A DNA stretch of 64,000 nt from Selaginella tamariscina (Eukaryota; Streptophyta; Lycopodiopsida; Selaginellales; Selaginellaceae), in contig PUQB01000693.1 of NCBI GenBank assembly GCA_003024785.1, positions 59,798-123,797 of the forward strand, written 5' to 3'. Under the pieces are notes generated by a model, which was not told where the DNA came from, searched no databases, and saw only the letters and a list, made by a program, of their open reading frames with translations. The translations under genes and the position numbers were made by a program. Shown piece by piece: positions 10,801-22,590 of the stretch. The first letter of the stretch is position 1. Each line of letters starts with the position of its first letter.

Positions 10801-11064
10801 TAACACACCAAGTGAATGGCAGTTGGTAGATTGGCAAGACCTTGTTGTATACATGTGTACAGCCATGCGCCTCTGTGATCGCCTCTGGCCAGATTGACAT
10901 GTTTACAAAGAACAGGGTTTTACGACTTGTACTCTTATATCGGAAAAGAACTTGATTCCGATAAAAGTCTCATACTTAGTCTGGCGTAGCTATATACTAA
11001 TGAGAGATAGGTATAGTAGCAAACCTTTATGAAAAGGGGTAATGAGAAGCACCGAGGGATGCAG
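7838..11064 (+). other. Non-coding interior of E1
   Basis: No gag-pol domain was found in any frame. The sequence matches 38599-41817 of E2 and, from about 9750, 43725-45040 of E3. Small ORFs such as 8339-8536 and 10332-10541 owe their resemblance between copies to DNA identity only. The interior ends GAGGGATGCAG directly before the 3' LTR. In E2 the same words continue for about another 515 bp to a purine tract. Confidence 0.8.
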
Positions 11065-12836
11065 TGTCATAGTTTTTACTATGACTCCTCTTTACTTTGG
11101 ACGTTGACTGTTGTTACCTACTGTACTATGTTGACAAGCCCTAGATGTAGTGAGAAACAGCCCCGCTTAGTGCACTTAGGTGTTTAGGGGTAGTCCGGCC
11201 GGCTGTCCTTAGATATCTCGAGAAACTCTAAGTGAAGGTAGCACTTACCTTTTAGAAAACTCTTAACCTCATTTTCCGTGTCCCGGTTGGATTAATGGCT
11301 AGTTCCGGTGAGTTTGGCATGTTGGATATGCTTAGAAATACCCCCAGGTTTGACAAGTTAGGGTTTAGGGGTTGATGGATAACTCACCAAGTATGTTCCC
11401 TCTGGGAATGAGATTTCAGTGCTAGCCCACTTATGTAAACAGGAAAATAGGGGGGGGGGGGCTCTGTCACATAAATAAGGTAGTATATAGGAGTGAGGGT
11501 TCTTGGGTTCATGACTGAGCTCGTTACTCTTCTCCCGGTGCAAGCTCTAGCTTGTGTCGTCAAGGCACAACCCTCTGTTGTGCCACCCTAACTTCCAGAT
11601 GCTAGGGGTACGTCCCACCTTCAGGGTAGCTTACCCTTAACATTGGCGAATCCATGCATGGAGGTCTTGTCGGAATGCACATTCCAAGAGGCAGAGGTTG
11701 AGGCTTGTCTCCAGCCTCCTCCTCCACGTCAAGCTAGGTGTAGCACTCACGGCCAAGCAAGGCACATCCGTGTCCTTGTCCAACTGTGGGCGTGGGATCT
11801 TGTTTGACAGGTTCACGTTACTTGGTTCCTGAGGGTTCATAGAGGGGTTCTAGAGTTGGCATTTAGGAGCCACGTTTGTGGTACTTGGTGCAACTCTTGA
11901 ATCTAAGGGCTATGGCATGATAGCCCACATCAGGGAAGGCAATGTCACATGGAGATGTGACACTGGGCTAAACGTCACATGGTACAACGCCTGAAGCACG
12001 CCCTTTGGGGTTATGTCATGGGCTTGTCGCCAAGGGGTTGGATACTTTAGCAAACAGACATGCTTGTGCTTGCACTAGGGTGCTAAGCCTTGGGCATCCG
12101 CTCAAGGGAGGTTAGGTCTCATAACTAGGTGTGCTTTGGCACACTTGGCTAGGGGAGTGTTCTCCTTGGAATTCAAGGGTTGAACAACCTAAACATGTTA
12201 GCAGGAGCCCTTCGTGAGGCACTCGCAAGGTCATGTGCTTAGGTTATCCCAAACATAGCCTTAGGAGTTTGCTTAGCAGGACACTCGTGTTCGCCTACGG
12301 CGCACACTCGTGTCCTCATTATGTACTAGCTCTAGGTCTAGGGTATAACTTGGCCACTCAAACCCTTAGGGGTTAGTCGTGGTTCAGGGTACCCTTGTCG
12401 CCCTAAAGGGGTTGTACTCCCGGATGAGGGTGATTCCTCAAGGGGTATGACGATGCCTTAGCTCTATCTAGGGGTATGTGTGAAACACATGTCTCCTTGA
12501 TGGGGGTTAGGGCATGAGCCTGTCTAGGTCTTCTAGGGCAAGACCCTAAGTCAACTAGGGTTATCCCTCAACGGTTTTGGGAGCAGACACTCTAGGGAGA
12601 CTTAGGCTAAACCCTAAATCAACTAGGGTTACCCTCAAGGGTTTTGGGGAGACACTCTAGGGAGACTTAGGCTAAACCCTAAGTCTCCTGTCCACTTGGG
12701 CATTAGAGTCTAACCCTAGGGGTCGTTGGGGTTGTTCTGAGAAACTTAGCGTTGCTCACACAGGGTGATGACGCCAAATGGCCACCTGGCAGCCACGTGT
12801 CGCCACGTGTTGGCCCTTTGGGTTAAAACTCTGACA
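11065..12836 (+). repeat. 3' LTR of E1
   Basis: A 1772-bp LTR of the same type I sequence as 6138-7837, followed by the target duplication GTAGC. It is longer than the 5' LTR mainly because a segment of about 75 bp (GTCAACTAGGGTTA...CTAGGGAGACTTAGGC) is present twice at 12545-12690 and once in the 5' LTR. The two LTRs also differ by scattered indels. Confidence 0.88.
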
Positions 12837-12841
12837 GTAGC

Positions 12842-13705
12842 GTTGGCATACAATAGATTCTTGCCCATTAGATAAGCATATCATTGTCTGTCACATGCAG
12901 ATATATTTGCTGACCTTCTAGTATGCTGAAGCCAACGTCTAACCAAGATTGTGACAGTGTATTCCAACCACTCCTTAAAGTGTCTGATCATCTTCAGCTC
13001 CATTGCCTTGAGATGAAAAGAAGAGGTGGGGCTGTTTTGTTAATATGTAGTTTACCATTAACCACCAAATCAGTTAACACATTCATCTCCTCCACTATTG
13101 TTCCGTTCAAGGCTTCAACCATGTGAGCTTGAAGTCGTTGTCTACATAGCCTTGGGAGTCTTATTGGGTTTCTTTGTAGACTTTTCCAAAGGCTCCCCAT
13201 CACTTGTTTGCTTTTTCTTTAGTGTTTCTTTTGCGAACAATTCCATAATCCCACCCATTTGGTGAAGACCTTATCCTTGGGGCATGAAATTAACATCATC
13301 AGAAAGGATGTTCTTTCCCACCCACTTGGGCAAAATCAACTACTGCAATTTTTCAGCTCTCTGCAAATAAAAAAAGTAACAAATTAATATACTAGCGAGA
13401 TAAATCCCACCAAAACAATTTCCTTACCTGGTATTCCGCACTTTGTTCTCTCCATGTAGTAGCTATTTGTGGCTGCCCAAGAGTTTTCTCACATGGATTG
13501 CGTGTGTTTGAACTTCTTCCATATTTTACTATTGTAGTGCTTGGTGTCGGCAGCGTCCCATTCCACTGATAGCTTATGGTACGTTTGGTTGTGAGATTTA
13601 GCTTAGCTAAAAATGTTGATCTTATTGTCAGCTTCTCATATGCTCAAAAAGTTTTGTTGCCATCATTCATTTATTGTGTTCATCGAGAAGTCGTTAGGTT
13701 GCAAT
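12842..13705 (-). pseudogene. Middle exons of composite locus, copy 1
   Basis: Matches 27930-28840 of copy 2. On the minus strand an exon ends at a donor-like GTAAGG near 13427 and resumes after TTTGCAG near 13358. The resumed frame includes a Lys-rich stretch and then DFKLTWLKPLNG-like sequence, followed by MNVLTDLVVNGKLHINK. E1 sits at the left edge and a solo LTR at the right edge, so the exon block is intact DNA between two insertions. Several frameshifts are present. The function of this part is unknown. It links the ParB-like and methyltransferase-like parts. Confidence 0.5.
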
Positions 13706-15375
13706 TGTCAGAGTTTTAACTCAAAGGGCTAACATGTGGCAACACGTGGCTGCCAGTGGCCATTCGGCTCATGACCTTGTGTGAGCAACGCTAAGTCTTC
13801 CAAGATAACCCTAAGAGTCTGACTCAAGGGCCCAATTAGGCAAAAGACTTAGAGTCCTACCCTAAGCCCCTAGAATGACCATCCCCTGAACCCTAGAAGA
13901 TAATGCTTGTCCCAGTAGACCTAAATAGGCTCATGCCCTAACCCCACAAAAGGAGATGTGTCACCATACCCTCGTGACAGAGCTAAGGCATCGTCACTTA
14001 CCCCTTGAGGAATCACCCTCATCCGAGAGTACAACCCCTTTAGGGCGACAAAGGGTACCTTGAACCACGACTAACCCGTAAGGGTTTGGGTGGCCACGTC
14101 ATACCCTAGACCTAGGGCTAGTACTTAGTGAGGACACGAGTGTGTGCTATAGGCGGACACGAGTGTTCTATTAAGTAAACTCCCTAAGGCTAGGTTTGGA
14201 AAACCCTAAGTACATGACCTTGCGAGTGCTTCATGAAAAGGCTCTTGCTAACAAGCTTAGGTTGTTCAACCCTTGGATTCCAAGGAAGACACTCCTCTAG
14301 CCAAGTGTGCCTAAGCACACCTAGTTACGAGACCTAACCTCCCTTGAGCAAATGCCCAAGGCTTAACACCCTAGTGCGAGCACAAGCATGCCTGTTGTCA
14401 GAGTATCCAACCCCTTGGCGACAAGCCCATGACATAACCCCAAAGGGCGTGCCTCAGGCGTTGTACCGTGTGATGTTTAGCCTAGTGTCACATCTCCATG
14501 TGACACTGCCTTCCCCGATTGGGCTATCATGCCATTGCCCTTAGATTCAAGAGATGCACCAAGTGCCACAAACGTGGTTCCTAAATGCCAACTCTAGAAC
14601 CCCTCAATTATCCCTCAGGAACTGGTAATGTGAACCTGTCAAACAAGATCCCATGCCCACAGTTGGACAAGGACACATATGTGCCTTGCTTGGCCGTGAG
14701 TGTTACACCTAGCTTGACGTGGAGGAGGAGGCTGGAGACAAGCCTCAACCTGTACCTCTTAGAACATGCATCCCGACAAGACCTCCCAAGCATGGATTCA
14801 CCAACGTTAAGGGTAAGCTACCCCGAAGGTGGGACGTACCCTATCATATGGAAGTTAGGGCAGCACAATAGAGGGTTGTGCCTTGATGACACAAGCTAGA
14901 GCTTGCACCGGGAGAAGAGTAACGAGCTCATGAACCCAGGAACCCTCACTTCTACATAATCTACCTTATTTATGTGACAGAGCCCCCCTCTTTTCCTATA
15001 TGTGTAAGTGGGCTAGCATGGAATGCCAACCCCTTAGTTAATGAGAGTTTGCACACTAACCCTACCCTAAACCCTACCCAAGGGGGGTGGGGTTTTAGGG
15101 CGTGGGTTAGGGAAATCCTAGGGTTAGGTCAACCCTAGGGGTTTTCCTAACCCTATTTAACATGCCTTCACTAGAACATCAAAATCAGGGGTGGGTTTTC
15201 TAGAAGGTAAGTGCTACTTTCGCTTAGAGTTTCTTGCGACATTTAAAGGTAACCGGCAAACACTTAAGTGCACTAAGCAGGGATGTTTCTCACTACATCT
15301 AGGGTCCATCAACATAGTATAGTAGATAACAACAGTCAATGTCCAAAGTAAAGGGTCGAGTCATAGTAAAAACTA
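13706..15375 (-). repeat. Inverted solo LTR of the E family
   Basis: The reverse complement of the E-family LTR. It begins TGTCAGAGTTTTAAC (the LTR end read backwards) and ends TCATAGTAAAAACTA. It belongs to type II (a GGGGTGGGGTTTTAGGGCGTGGG segment near 15080), like the 5' LTR of E2. There is no interior or second LTR, so it is a solo LTR left by LTR-LTR recombination. The flanks GGTTGC(AAT) and (AAA)GGCTGC fit a degraded target duplication. Copy 2 has an uninterrupted site at 28834-28850. Confidence 0.8.
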
Positions 15376-15840
15376 AAGGCTGCTGTTATCGTGTGTTGGC
15401 CGCTAATAATGTAATACCTTATTGATTTTTTATTCTTTGTGTGGATCTTTGTGATTTGTTCTGATGTTGTCACCCACACTATCTCAGTGCCTTTCTTTTT
15501 TTTATAGTATGAGCACAAAACAGCATTATGTGGAACGGTGTAAGAATTGTCATCCTTCATCTTTTCCATAAGCTCAGCTACACATTCCTGGTTGAGTGGC
15601 CTATAATTAAAGTTGGGGTTAACGCTGCAATACTTAACCTACACTCGTAAATCCTATCATTTAAGATCATTTCCTTGTGGCTTATTCCAGCATAAGATGC
15701 CACTGGTGCAGCTGACAAAATGACAAATGACTTTCTTCTCTAGTCAGAATCAACATGTGTGAGCCGCGACTACAGTTGTTCTAGTGTTCTTGGCACACTC
15801 TTTTAGTTTCCAAAGATTCCTAAGCAAATTGTTTAATTGT
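15376..15840 (-). pseudogene. ParB/sulfiredoxin-like module, copy 1
   Basis: The minus-strand frame includes VAELMEKMKDDNSYTVPHNA and, about 40 residues on, RYYIISGQHTITAA. This order, a helix that counts out 'other' positions followed by a (I/L)SGQH(R/T)xxAA loop, is the signature of ParB/sulfiredoxin-fold domains (compare the bacterial lIxGxHRlxAa box). Both halves are in one frame here, unlike in copy 2. Homology to copy 2 stops near 15840 (AAGCAAATTG), so the 5' exons of this copy are gone. The fold assignment rests on motif shape only. Confidence 0.45.
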
Positions 15841-16086
15841 TTATAAGGTTTAATTTTACAAGTATCGATCTATATTGATATATTTATTTATATCCATCCA
15901 CCATTTGCACAAGAGAAAAACATGTTTATATTTGTGTGTATCATATTATATGTAATAGTGCAAATATGAGTATATTATTATTAATAGTTTTTATTAATCA
16001 TATAATATAAATGTACATATGCACAAAGTAATATGCACGTTGTAACTAAAGTGGGCATGATACGTGAAAATGGGAATATAAAATAA
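15841..16086. other. AT-rich spacer between the two locus copies
   Basis: About 250 bp of AT-rich DNA separating the truncated 5' side of copy 1 from the 3' side of copy 2. No ORF, repeat boundary or gene was recognised. Confidence 0.5.
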
Positions 16087-17460
16087 ATTACTAATTAATA
16101 CTTAAGTTTTAATTATTAATTAATCATTTAATTAATATGTAATTAAGCCTTAAATATTAATTAATTAATTAATTAATCCTTCAATAACCTTACTTAGTAA
16201 GGAATATTCCTAAAATATCTTAGAATATTCATATTATTCTAAAAATAGTTTACAATAATTAAGAATACTATCAAACATAATTACAAATGAAATCATTTTC
16301 TTATCAACATGTTAATTTTTTTATAAATACTTTCTTTTTATCATATAGAGAAATCTTCTCATTTTGTTTAAATCATCACTCTCCGGATTAATTGAATCAT
16401 TTTGGTCAATATCTTGATGTTGTTGCCACCACCTAACACTCTCACGAATGCAATTGGGAGTTGCCATCTTTGTTAATACATAAGATGTGATAAGAGAAGG
16501 TCTACATAAAGGCTCATTTAAAAACTGACGTTTGTTAAGAATAATATTATAAAGCACCCGGCTGATATCCTTCATTTTATAAAATTCAAAATCACGAGAA
16601 GGAAAAGCTTTAGGAAATGTTTGATACAGTGGATACTGCTCACAAAATTTTCAAGATTTTTTCTTTCTGAGGCACGTATCCAAGTAGTTTAACTAGCTCA
16701 TCCATGATATTAGTATCAGAATATGGGTCGAAAGTGATTGGATGAATATAAGCAATGTTTTGGTTGAACATAGCCTTCTAAGGAGAGTCGTCTACCACTA
16801 ACATCTGTGCGTTCTTCATTATCCTTAAGCGACTAATCTCCTATGAGTCCCAATTATTCTTTCATTCTTGAAGAAGTATGGCTTGCTTTCTTTTTTTATA
16901 TTGTAAAATTCGAGAGGTTTATAACATATTCGTTAGTCAAAAATCCAATCTTTACGAATTGCCTCTTCTACAACATTACAATGTTTCTTAAGCAAATCAA
17001 CAACGGTGTTAAGTTGTGAATTTACATGCATGACCAAATCCTCACAAGCGCACCCATCTCCTTAAGCTTTTGAAAGAGATGATCCAACCCTGGACGAAAA
17101 ATAATATCATATCGAAATTTACCATGACAAGGAATGAAATCTCCTTGTTTGATTTCTTTTTTTTCTATCCTCGGCCTTTGTCGATGAGCAAAACACCATT
17201 GACATCTAACAACACAATATGGCCATGAGTAACATGGGATAGCGTTGCCTCTTGAATACTTCACAAATCACTTGTTTGCTCCCTTTCACATTTATCTGTT
17301 GACACTATCTCGTTGCTATCCCTTTCATTTAATTGTACATCATCCTTACAAGATTCAAATATTGCAGGCACTGAAGAAATTGATTTAAGAACTAAAGACA
17401 AAAAAATGGTGATGCAGAAACTAAAGTGGTCCCATAATAACGATGTTTTGAGTTGCATTA
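16087..17460 (-). pseudogene. FCP1/HAD phosphatase-like gene part, copy 2
   Basis: On the minus strand, in order: an N-terminal region (SVPAIFESCKDDVQLNERDS), motif I HGHIVLLDVNGVLLIDKG near 17200, FRPGLDHLFQKLKEMGALVR with IWS (motif II position) near 17070, and LVVDDSP...NQNIAYIHPITFDPYSD...IMDELVKLLG near 16720-16810. This is the FCP1/small-CTD-phosphatase layout of the HAD superfamily, which removes phosphate from Ser/Thr of nuclear proteins. The nucleophile Asp is present, but the +2 general acid is Asn (DVN). An 84-codon C-terminal ORF (16321-16575) follows. Stops and frameshifts interrupt the frame. It may be the 3' exons of the ParB/MTase gene or a separate gene. Confidence 0.65.
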
Positions 17461-17815
17461 TTATTTATTTCCTGCATGAACTTTGTCATTCTGACATGTG
17501 GCACAAGAAATTTTTGTCATACCCCTCTTTTACCTCATGCCATTGTTGAAAATCCATGTTCTCAACTCTTTTATTACATCTATAAAATGATGGTTAGTTG
17601 GCCTTATAATTATCAAGGTATATTATTTACCTTGTTAATGTGTGACCCATGTTTAAACTAAAAGCTTCATTAATCCTTGAGAATTTATTTTCTGTACAAA
17701 TATAAACGAATATACAAAAAAATGCCTTATGTTACACTCATTACATATTCGTCACTCTAAAAACTCATTAACAATTCTTCTTTGCTATTACCTTCTGAGT
17801 GAGGCGAAGAAGGTC
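17461..17815 (-). other. Intron-like spacer, copy 2
   Basis: Matches 4735-5130 of copy 1. On the minus strand it starts after a donor-like CAGAAG|GTAATAGC near 17790 and runs to a polypyrimidine tract and AG near 17380. This would join the acidic tail of the methyltransferase-like part to the FCP1-like part if spliced. No coding domain was seen. Confidence 0.4.
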
Positions 17816-18027
17816 TAAGCCGCTTTGTGAGATGGTTCATGATCTTCTGTATCTTTTATTGATGTTCCATGGGTAATGGAGTGTGCGAATGTTCTGTACT
17901 CCTCGAGATAACTTCCGGTCTAATATCTGATTGAAGTTCGTCCTCAGATCCGACATTGAACAAGATTCGTCTTCAGAGCTTCGCACTTATCGGGAGGGAA
18001 CTTTCTCAAATACTCCTGTATGGGTTT
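17816..18027 (-). pseudogene. C-terminal acidic tail of methyltransferase-like module, copy 2
   Basis: Minus-strand continuation of the module at 27127-28130, separated from it by element F. It aligns with 5115-5355 of copy 1, which codes for the Ser/Glu-rich tail after KFPPKKC. The last five bases (GGTTT, 18023-18027) are the target duplication of F. Frames are broken by small indels. Confidence 0.5.
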
Positions 18028-18580
18028 TGTTAAACAGGAAAAGGGCTCTCTGCCTCACCTTTTCCTATTTAACCTGTTTCCTTCACGCAGACAGGAAACC
18101 TTTCATACAACGTACAGGAAAGGCTACACCCTTTCCTTTCTCAACTCTCAATATATCTGTATATATATATCAGACTTCTCCCAGTGCCACTATGACTGGT
18201 CTCCAAAGTCAAGGGCAAGAACGGATTTTGGCTATTGCCTTGTTAGATCCATTCATTGAGAGTACATAAACACACACACAAGATTCTCTAATATGCACCT
18301 TTCATTACTAACATGAACACAAAAGACAAAGTGTAGAGAACCTTTATCTCCTGCTAAAACTTCAAATGGAGACCCTTCCTTCGTTGCCCTAACTTCCCTT
18401 AACTACTCTTTCTCTCGCCACGTCATCCTTTTCCCTTTTCCTTTTCCTTTTCCTTACCTTTTCCTCTCGGTAAGGATTTTCCTCTTCCAAAGCCTTTCCT
18501 TCCATACTTACTACGGACCTTCCTACCCTTATTCTCTCTACAGTAGGACGTCCTATGCTCCTAATATTTTACCTTTAACA
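18028..18580 (-). repeat. 3' LTR of element F
   Basis: A 553-bp LTR almost identical to 26577-27126. The differences I see are a TA dinucleotide, one A/C change in the (AC) run and one extra C. A purine tract (minus strand AAGGAGGGGGCAG) lies immediately inside it at 18581-18593. Confidence 0.92.
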
Positions 18581-18589
18581 CTGCCCCCT

Positions 18590-20794
18590 CCTTATTTGTT
18601 GCTGTGTCCTCACGGCAACACATCCTGCGCATCATCCTGATATTCCACCTCCTCCTGATCCTTATACTTCTGAAACTCCGCCTTTTCCTTATCGAGCTCC
18701 TGCTGCACCATTGCTACCTGAAGACGAAACGCCTGCGTCTCCTTCCTAAGCTGCTCGTTCTCGTCCTGAAGACGCTGGAACTCGTCCACCACCACCGACA
18801 ATATGTGGCAGTCTGCTGGGTTTCATCTCTTGCTCGCACTAACCTCTGGAAAATTCATCGGCTCTTGTGACGTCACCGTGGGCTTAAGCTCCACCCGGAC
18901 TTGGAGTCCTCTGCTTAATCGGTCGCTGAATCCCCTTACTCACAAGTCCCTGGAGTGCCGTCATCTTCGGCGCCATCACGCTCTCACTGCTTGTACAATG
19001 AGCCGCTGAATGTCTGCCCTATCTTTAATCGTGTACCCAGCGTTGACCAAGTGATTGAATAGACTCGCCGCCATCTGAGTTGCGTCCAAAGCCTCATTCC
19101 CCTCCAACGACCTGTTCCACCATCTCCGACTGAAGCTGCGCTAGAACCTGTGCAAACTGAATTTGCGTGTCTGTAGTCTGCACCTCTTTTCGCGCAAACG
19201 CCTTCCTGCGCTTGAAGGAGATATCCGCCTGCATTCCGCCGTCAAGATTCTGCTGATTCGGCTCCTCCTCTTCCAGGCGGAAATCAGTCACCGGCATACC
19301 CTGCGACCCACTTCCCCGATACATCCCTCGTCCATACATACCTGTATGTGTGCGTGGAGAATGCTGAAAGGGCGGCGGATTAACTGATGCCTCGGAAACT
19401 TCGCTCCCCGCGCCATCTCCTCAGCTTCTCTCGCAATTCCCACTACTTCCTCATCGGTTATATCCACCGTTGTGGGTGTAACCGTCGGAAAGGGAATATC
19501 CGAGGATACTTTCTGCTTGTCCCGATCTCCACGTCTGTTCCCCAACCGTTGGCTCACCCTCATCACATCCCTTCTTCTTAAAGGGTCTATCTCTCCCAAC
19601 GGGATTATCATCATCCGTCTCTCACGCAACAGTTTCATCATATTCTCCTGTTCCTTCCCACTGTGGTTCCAGCTCCGACTGAAGTTTTCCACTCTCCTGC
19701 CTGGCTTTTGTTCTCCGTTCCTTCTCAACCTCCTTTGGTTCCTCGTCCTCTCCAGGTTCGTCTTCTTCCTCCTGTTCCATCGAAGGTTCTTCTTCCCGTA
19801 TGATCTCTCTAACTGCTCGTCTTCCTCCTCGTCAAGGTCTACCACTATTCTCGGCTCGGAGTTATCCTGTACTCCTGCTTTGACTTCTTACCTTTTCACC
19901 CGATCTAGTATTCCTCCTTGCGGTCGTTGATCTCTCGACCTTTGATTTCTTCCTCTTTGGCGTTCTCTCCACTGTTTCTCCTCCTCTGCCTGCAGGTCAG
20001 CCTCTATTCCTTTTCCCTTCGTCTCCCCCATCTTGCGCTTGGTTTGCTTCTTCTGGAGTGACTCCGTTTCTCTCCTCACTTGCTTCATACGCGCGACTAT
20101 CTCCGGCCCGCCGGTTCGCCGTATTGGCGTACATAATCCGCGATTATCTGTACCCATGTGAAGGCCATCATGGACGAAGGCTCTCCCTTTTCTCTAACTC
20201 CTGCATTGCACAGAGGTGCTCCCTCAGCCTTTTCAGCAAATACCTTGCCACTCCTACTGGCCTCTTTCCTTTAATCCATATAAAGACATGACCGGATTCG
20301 ATGCTGTAATATAAGATGTCCGAAATTCAAATGCGTTAACGATAAAATTCATCGCTAACTGCGTTTCCTCCTCAGGTCGGAAAGCTTCAACCCCACCTTG
20401 CTCACATACTGTTTGCCTTCCTTTAAGTACTCTGTAGGTGTGCCTTCTCGGCCTTTACCTCTCCTTCCGAATGTGGGAGGTGAAATACCTCCTCCACCAA
20501 CCTATCGGTGAAAAGGAGTTTCCTCTCCTCTGCATAAGCTACAAATCCTGTATCCGGCTTCTCCACCTTCTCCAAAAGCATCACTAAGGTGAAGCATTCT
20601 TCATCATGAGGCTCGGCATCTCTTAGAATCTCCGCGTATGGCCACAAGCCTATCTCTCGCAGAACCTTCTCCATTTCACAGGAGAAATCCCATTTGGTGT
20701 GCATCAGCTGTACATTCCCCACTCTCTCTCCATCCGGAGGATTCACCAGCTCCCGGCAATTCCGCGCAGACACAAGACCCTTCTTTGCCGACAT
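18590..20794 (-). pseudogene. Extra 3' ORF of element F, function unknown
   Basis: About 2.2 kb of sense-strand coding sequence between integrase and the 3' LTR. It starts MSAKKGLVSARNCRELVNPP (20794) and includes LLFTDRLVEEVFHLPHSEGE near residue 100, then a long, highly charged Glu/Arg-rich region (19288-20157). It ends in a heptad-like coiled coil (LQDENEQLRKETQAFRLQVA at 18610-18801). Four frame breaks divide it. Placement matches the env-like or accessory ORF of some plant gypsy elements, but no transmembrane segment or signal peptide was seen. The N-terminal block recalls plant-transposon-associated domains. I do not recognise it firmly. Confidence 0.6.
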
Positions 20795-21012
20795 CTCTCT
20801 CTCACTGCGAAACCCTAGATCTGCTGCCTGTTGTTTTCGTGCACTTCAGAGAGCAGAATATGCTCTTCAACTCAACATAAATATTACTCCCTTCAACGAG
20901 GTATTTCCTTATCTTATTAAGGTTAACCTTTCCTTCTATTTCTCCTTCCAATGTTTCCAAATCCACCACACCTTCGTCCTTTACAGTTTAACCCGAAAAG
21001 GGCCTATCCAGT

Positions 21013-22075
21013 TCAAATTAAACTTTGGCCTATTTCATCCACCTTTCCCCTGTACCAAAGGACGAGATCACCTACCTTTATCTCTTTGCCTTTCCTTCGC
21101 CTATCTAGCCAAACCTTCCGCCTTCTCTGAATCGCCTGTATCGTCCACAGGGCATGCATTCTCCTCTCATCTAACTTCTCTAGCTCTATTAAACGAGCTT
21201 CCAAAGACTCCTTCTCCCCATCCTATATTGAATTGCTATTCTCAAGGACGGCACAATATACTCCATCGGAGTTATAGCCTCCAATCCATACGCAAGCTTA
21301 AAAGGTGTCGTACCTGTAGTCACCTTATAGCTGTTCTATAGGCCCATAATACTTCTGGTAACCTTTCATCCCAATCCTTCTTATTTTCCTGAACCACCTT
21401 CCTTAAAACGTTTTTAAGGACTTTGTTTGTAGATTCAGCTTGTCCATTACCTTGTGGGTAATATGGTGTAGACTTCTTATGTTTTATCACAAACTCCCTC
21501 ATAAGCATTTCTATTGTTTCATTCACGAAATGCTTTCCTCTATCACTCACAATTTCCTTAGGAATACCATAACGTACTATTATAGTATTATATATAACCT
21601 TCGCTGTATTATATGCATCAGCCTTTTCATAGGCTCTGCCTCTACCCATTTAGTCATATAATCTGTTAAAACCAATATATATTGATTCCTTTTTGAACTT
21701 ATAGGATTAACTGGTCCTATAAAATCCATTCCCCATTTTTGGAAAGGTTCCAATGGTAGAACTGGATTATAAGGTTGTATTTGTTTCTTTGGAGGCAATT
21801 GTGCACGTTGGCATTTATCGCATGCCTTACAATATCTATTTACATCTCTCCATAAAGTAGGCCACCATAACCCTGCCTGAAGGATTTTCCTTCCTGTTAT
21901 TTCCTCTGCAAAATGTCCTCCTGCAAGGCCTGAATGAGCCTCTTTAAGAACCTCTGGGGCCTCTAAAGGATCCACACACCTTCGTAATACCCCATCGGAC
22001 CCTAGTTTATACAGCTTTCCTCCCACAAGAGAAAAGTGTCGTGTCCTCACGACAAAGAGCTTCCTTTCATCGGCG
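21013..22075 (-). pseudogene. pol (IN): Integrase of element F
   Basis: The zinc-binding domain HSGLAGGHF...CKACDKCQ lies near 21830-21940. The core follows with GMDFIGPV (first Asp), EIVSDRGKHF (second Asp) and NGQAESTNKVL (Glu), in three frames at 21320-22050. The C-terminal part (21013-21204) has IKVGDLVLWYRGKVDE, the SH3-like tail. All D,D-35-E residues are kept. The reading frame is broken at 21320-21650 and near 21204. Confidence 0.8.
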
Positions 22076-22229
22076 TCTTATAAGTAAGTGGTACTATTCC
22101 AGTGGCTAGATATTGTGTAATATGATCTAACCACCTTAATGGAACATCGACACGAAATAAACTGGCATCAGGAAAGTCATCCATAGTACGAATCGGAAGT
22201 TCGCCTGTTTTAATACGACTTAAATGATC

Positions 22230-22590
22230 AGCCTGTTCGTGTTGCTTTCCAGGTTTATGAATTATTTCAAAATCATATTCCTGTAGAAGTAGGAACCACC
22301 TGGCTAACCTTCCTGTAAGTACCGGTTTATTAAGTAAATATAATAAAGCTTATGATCCACAAAAAGTTTTACTTTATTAGCCAAAAGATAATGTCTAAAT
22401 TTGTGGATGGCATATACCATGCCCAATGCTTCCTTTTCTGTAGTAGTATAATTTACTCTGCAGGTGTGAGCCTGCGACTAGCATAATAAATAGGACGATC
22501 CTTACCGTCCTCTTGCATTTGCGTAAGGACAGCTCCTATAGCAATATCAGAGGCATCAACTTGTACATGGAATTCCCGATCCCACTTGGG
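22230..22590 (-). pseudogene. pol (RNH): RNase H of element F
   Basis: It continues from the RT: FHVQVDASDIAIGAVLTQM (first Asp), TEKEALGMVYAIHKFRHYLL (Glu), KLFVDHKLY (Asp) and a terminal ADHLSR (Asp). All four catalytic acids are present, unlike the pol RNase H of element D. A frameshift occurs at the end of the 22453-23091 ORF. Confidence 0.75.

Larger units (their letters stand above)
6138..12836 (+). mobile_element. Element E1: non-coding LTR retrotransposon with 1.7-kb LTRs
   Basis: A 6.7-kb element with LTRs at 6138-7837 and 11065-12836 and a perfect target duplication GTAGC at 6133-6137 and 12837-12841. The primer site TGGTATCGGAGCC (7840) fits initiator tRNA-Met with one mismatch. 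The 3.2-kb interior (7838-11064) codes for no gag, protease, RT or integrase. The longest ORFs are about 70 codons and are not kept in frame in E3. It is therefore a large non-autonomous derivative (LARD-like), with E2, E3, a solo LTR and an LTR fragment as relatives in this window. The interior lacks the roughly 515-bp 3' part and purine tract that E2 and E3 still have, so it suffered a deletion ending exactly at the 3' LTR. Confidence 0.88.

Noticed and set aside
19163-21341. Plus-strand ORFs across the 3' part of element F (for example 20694-21341 and 19472-19930)
   Set aside because: They are antisense shadows of the accessory ORF and integrase, which are on the minus strand.
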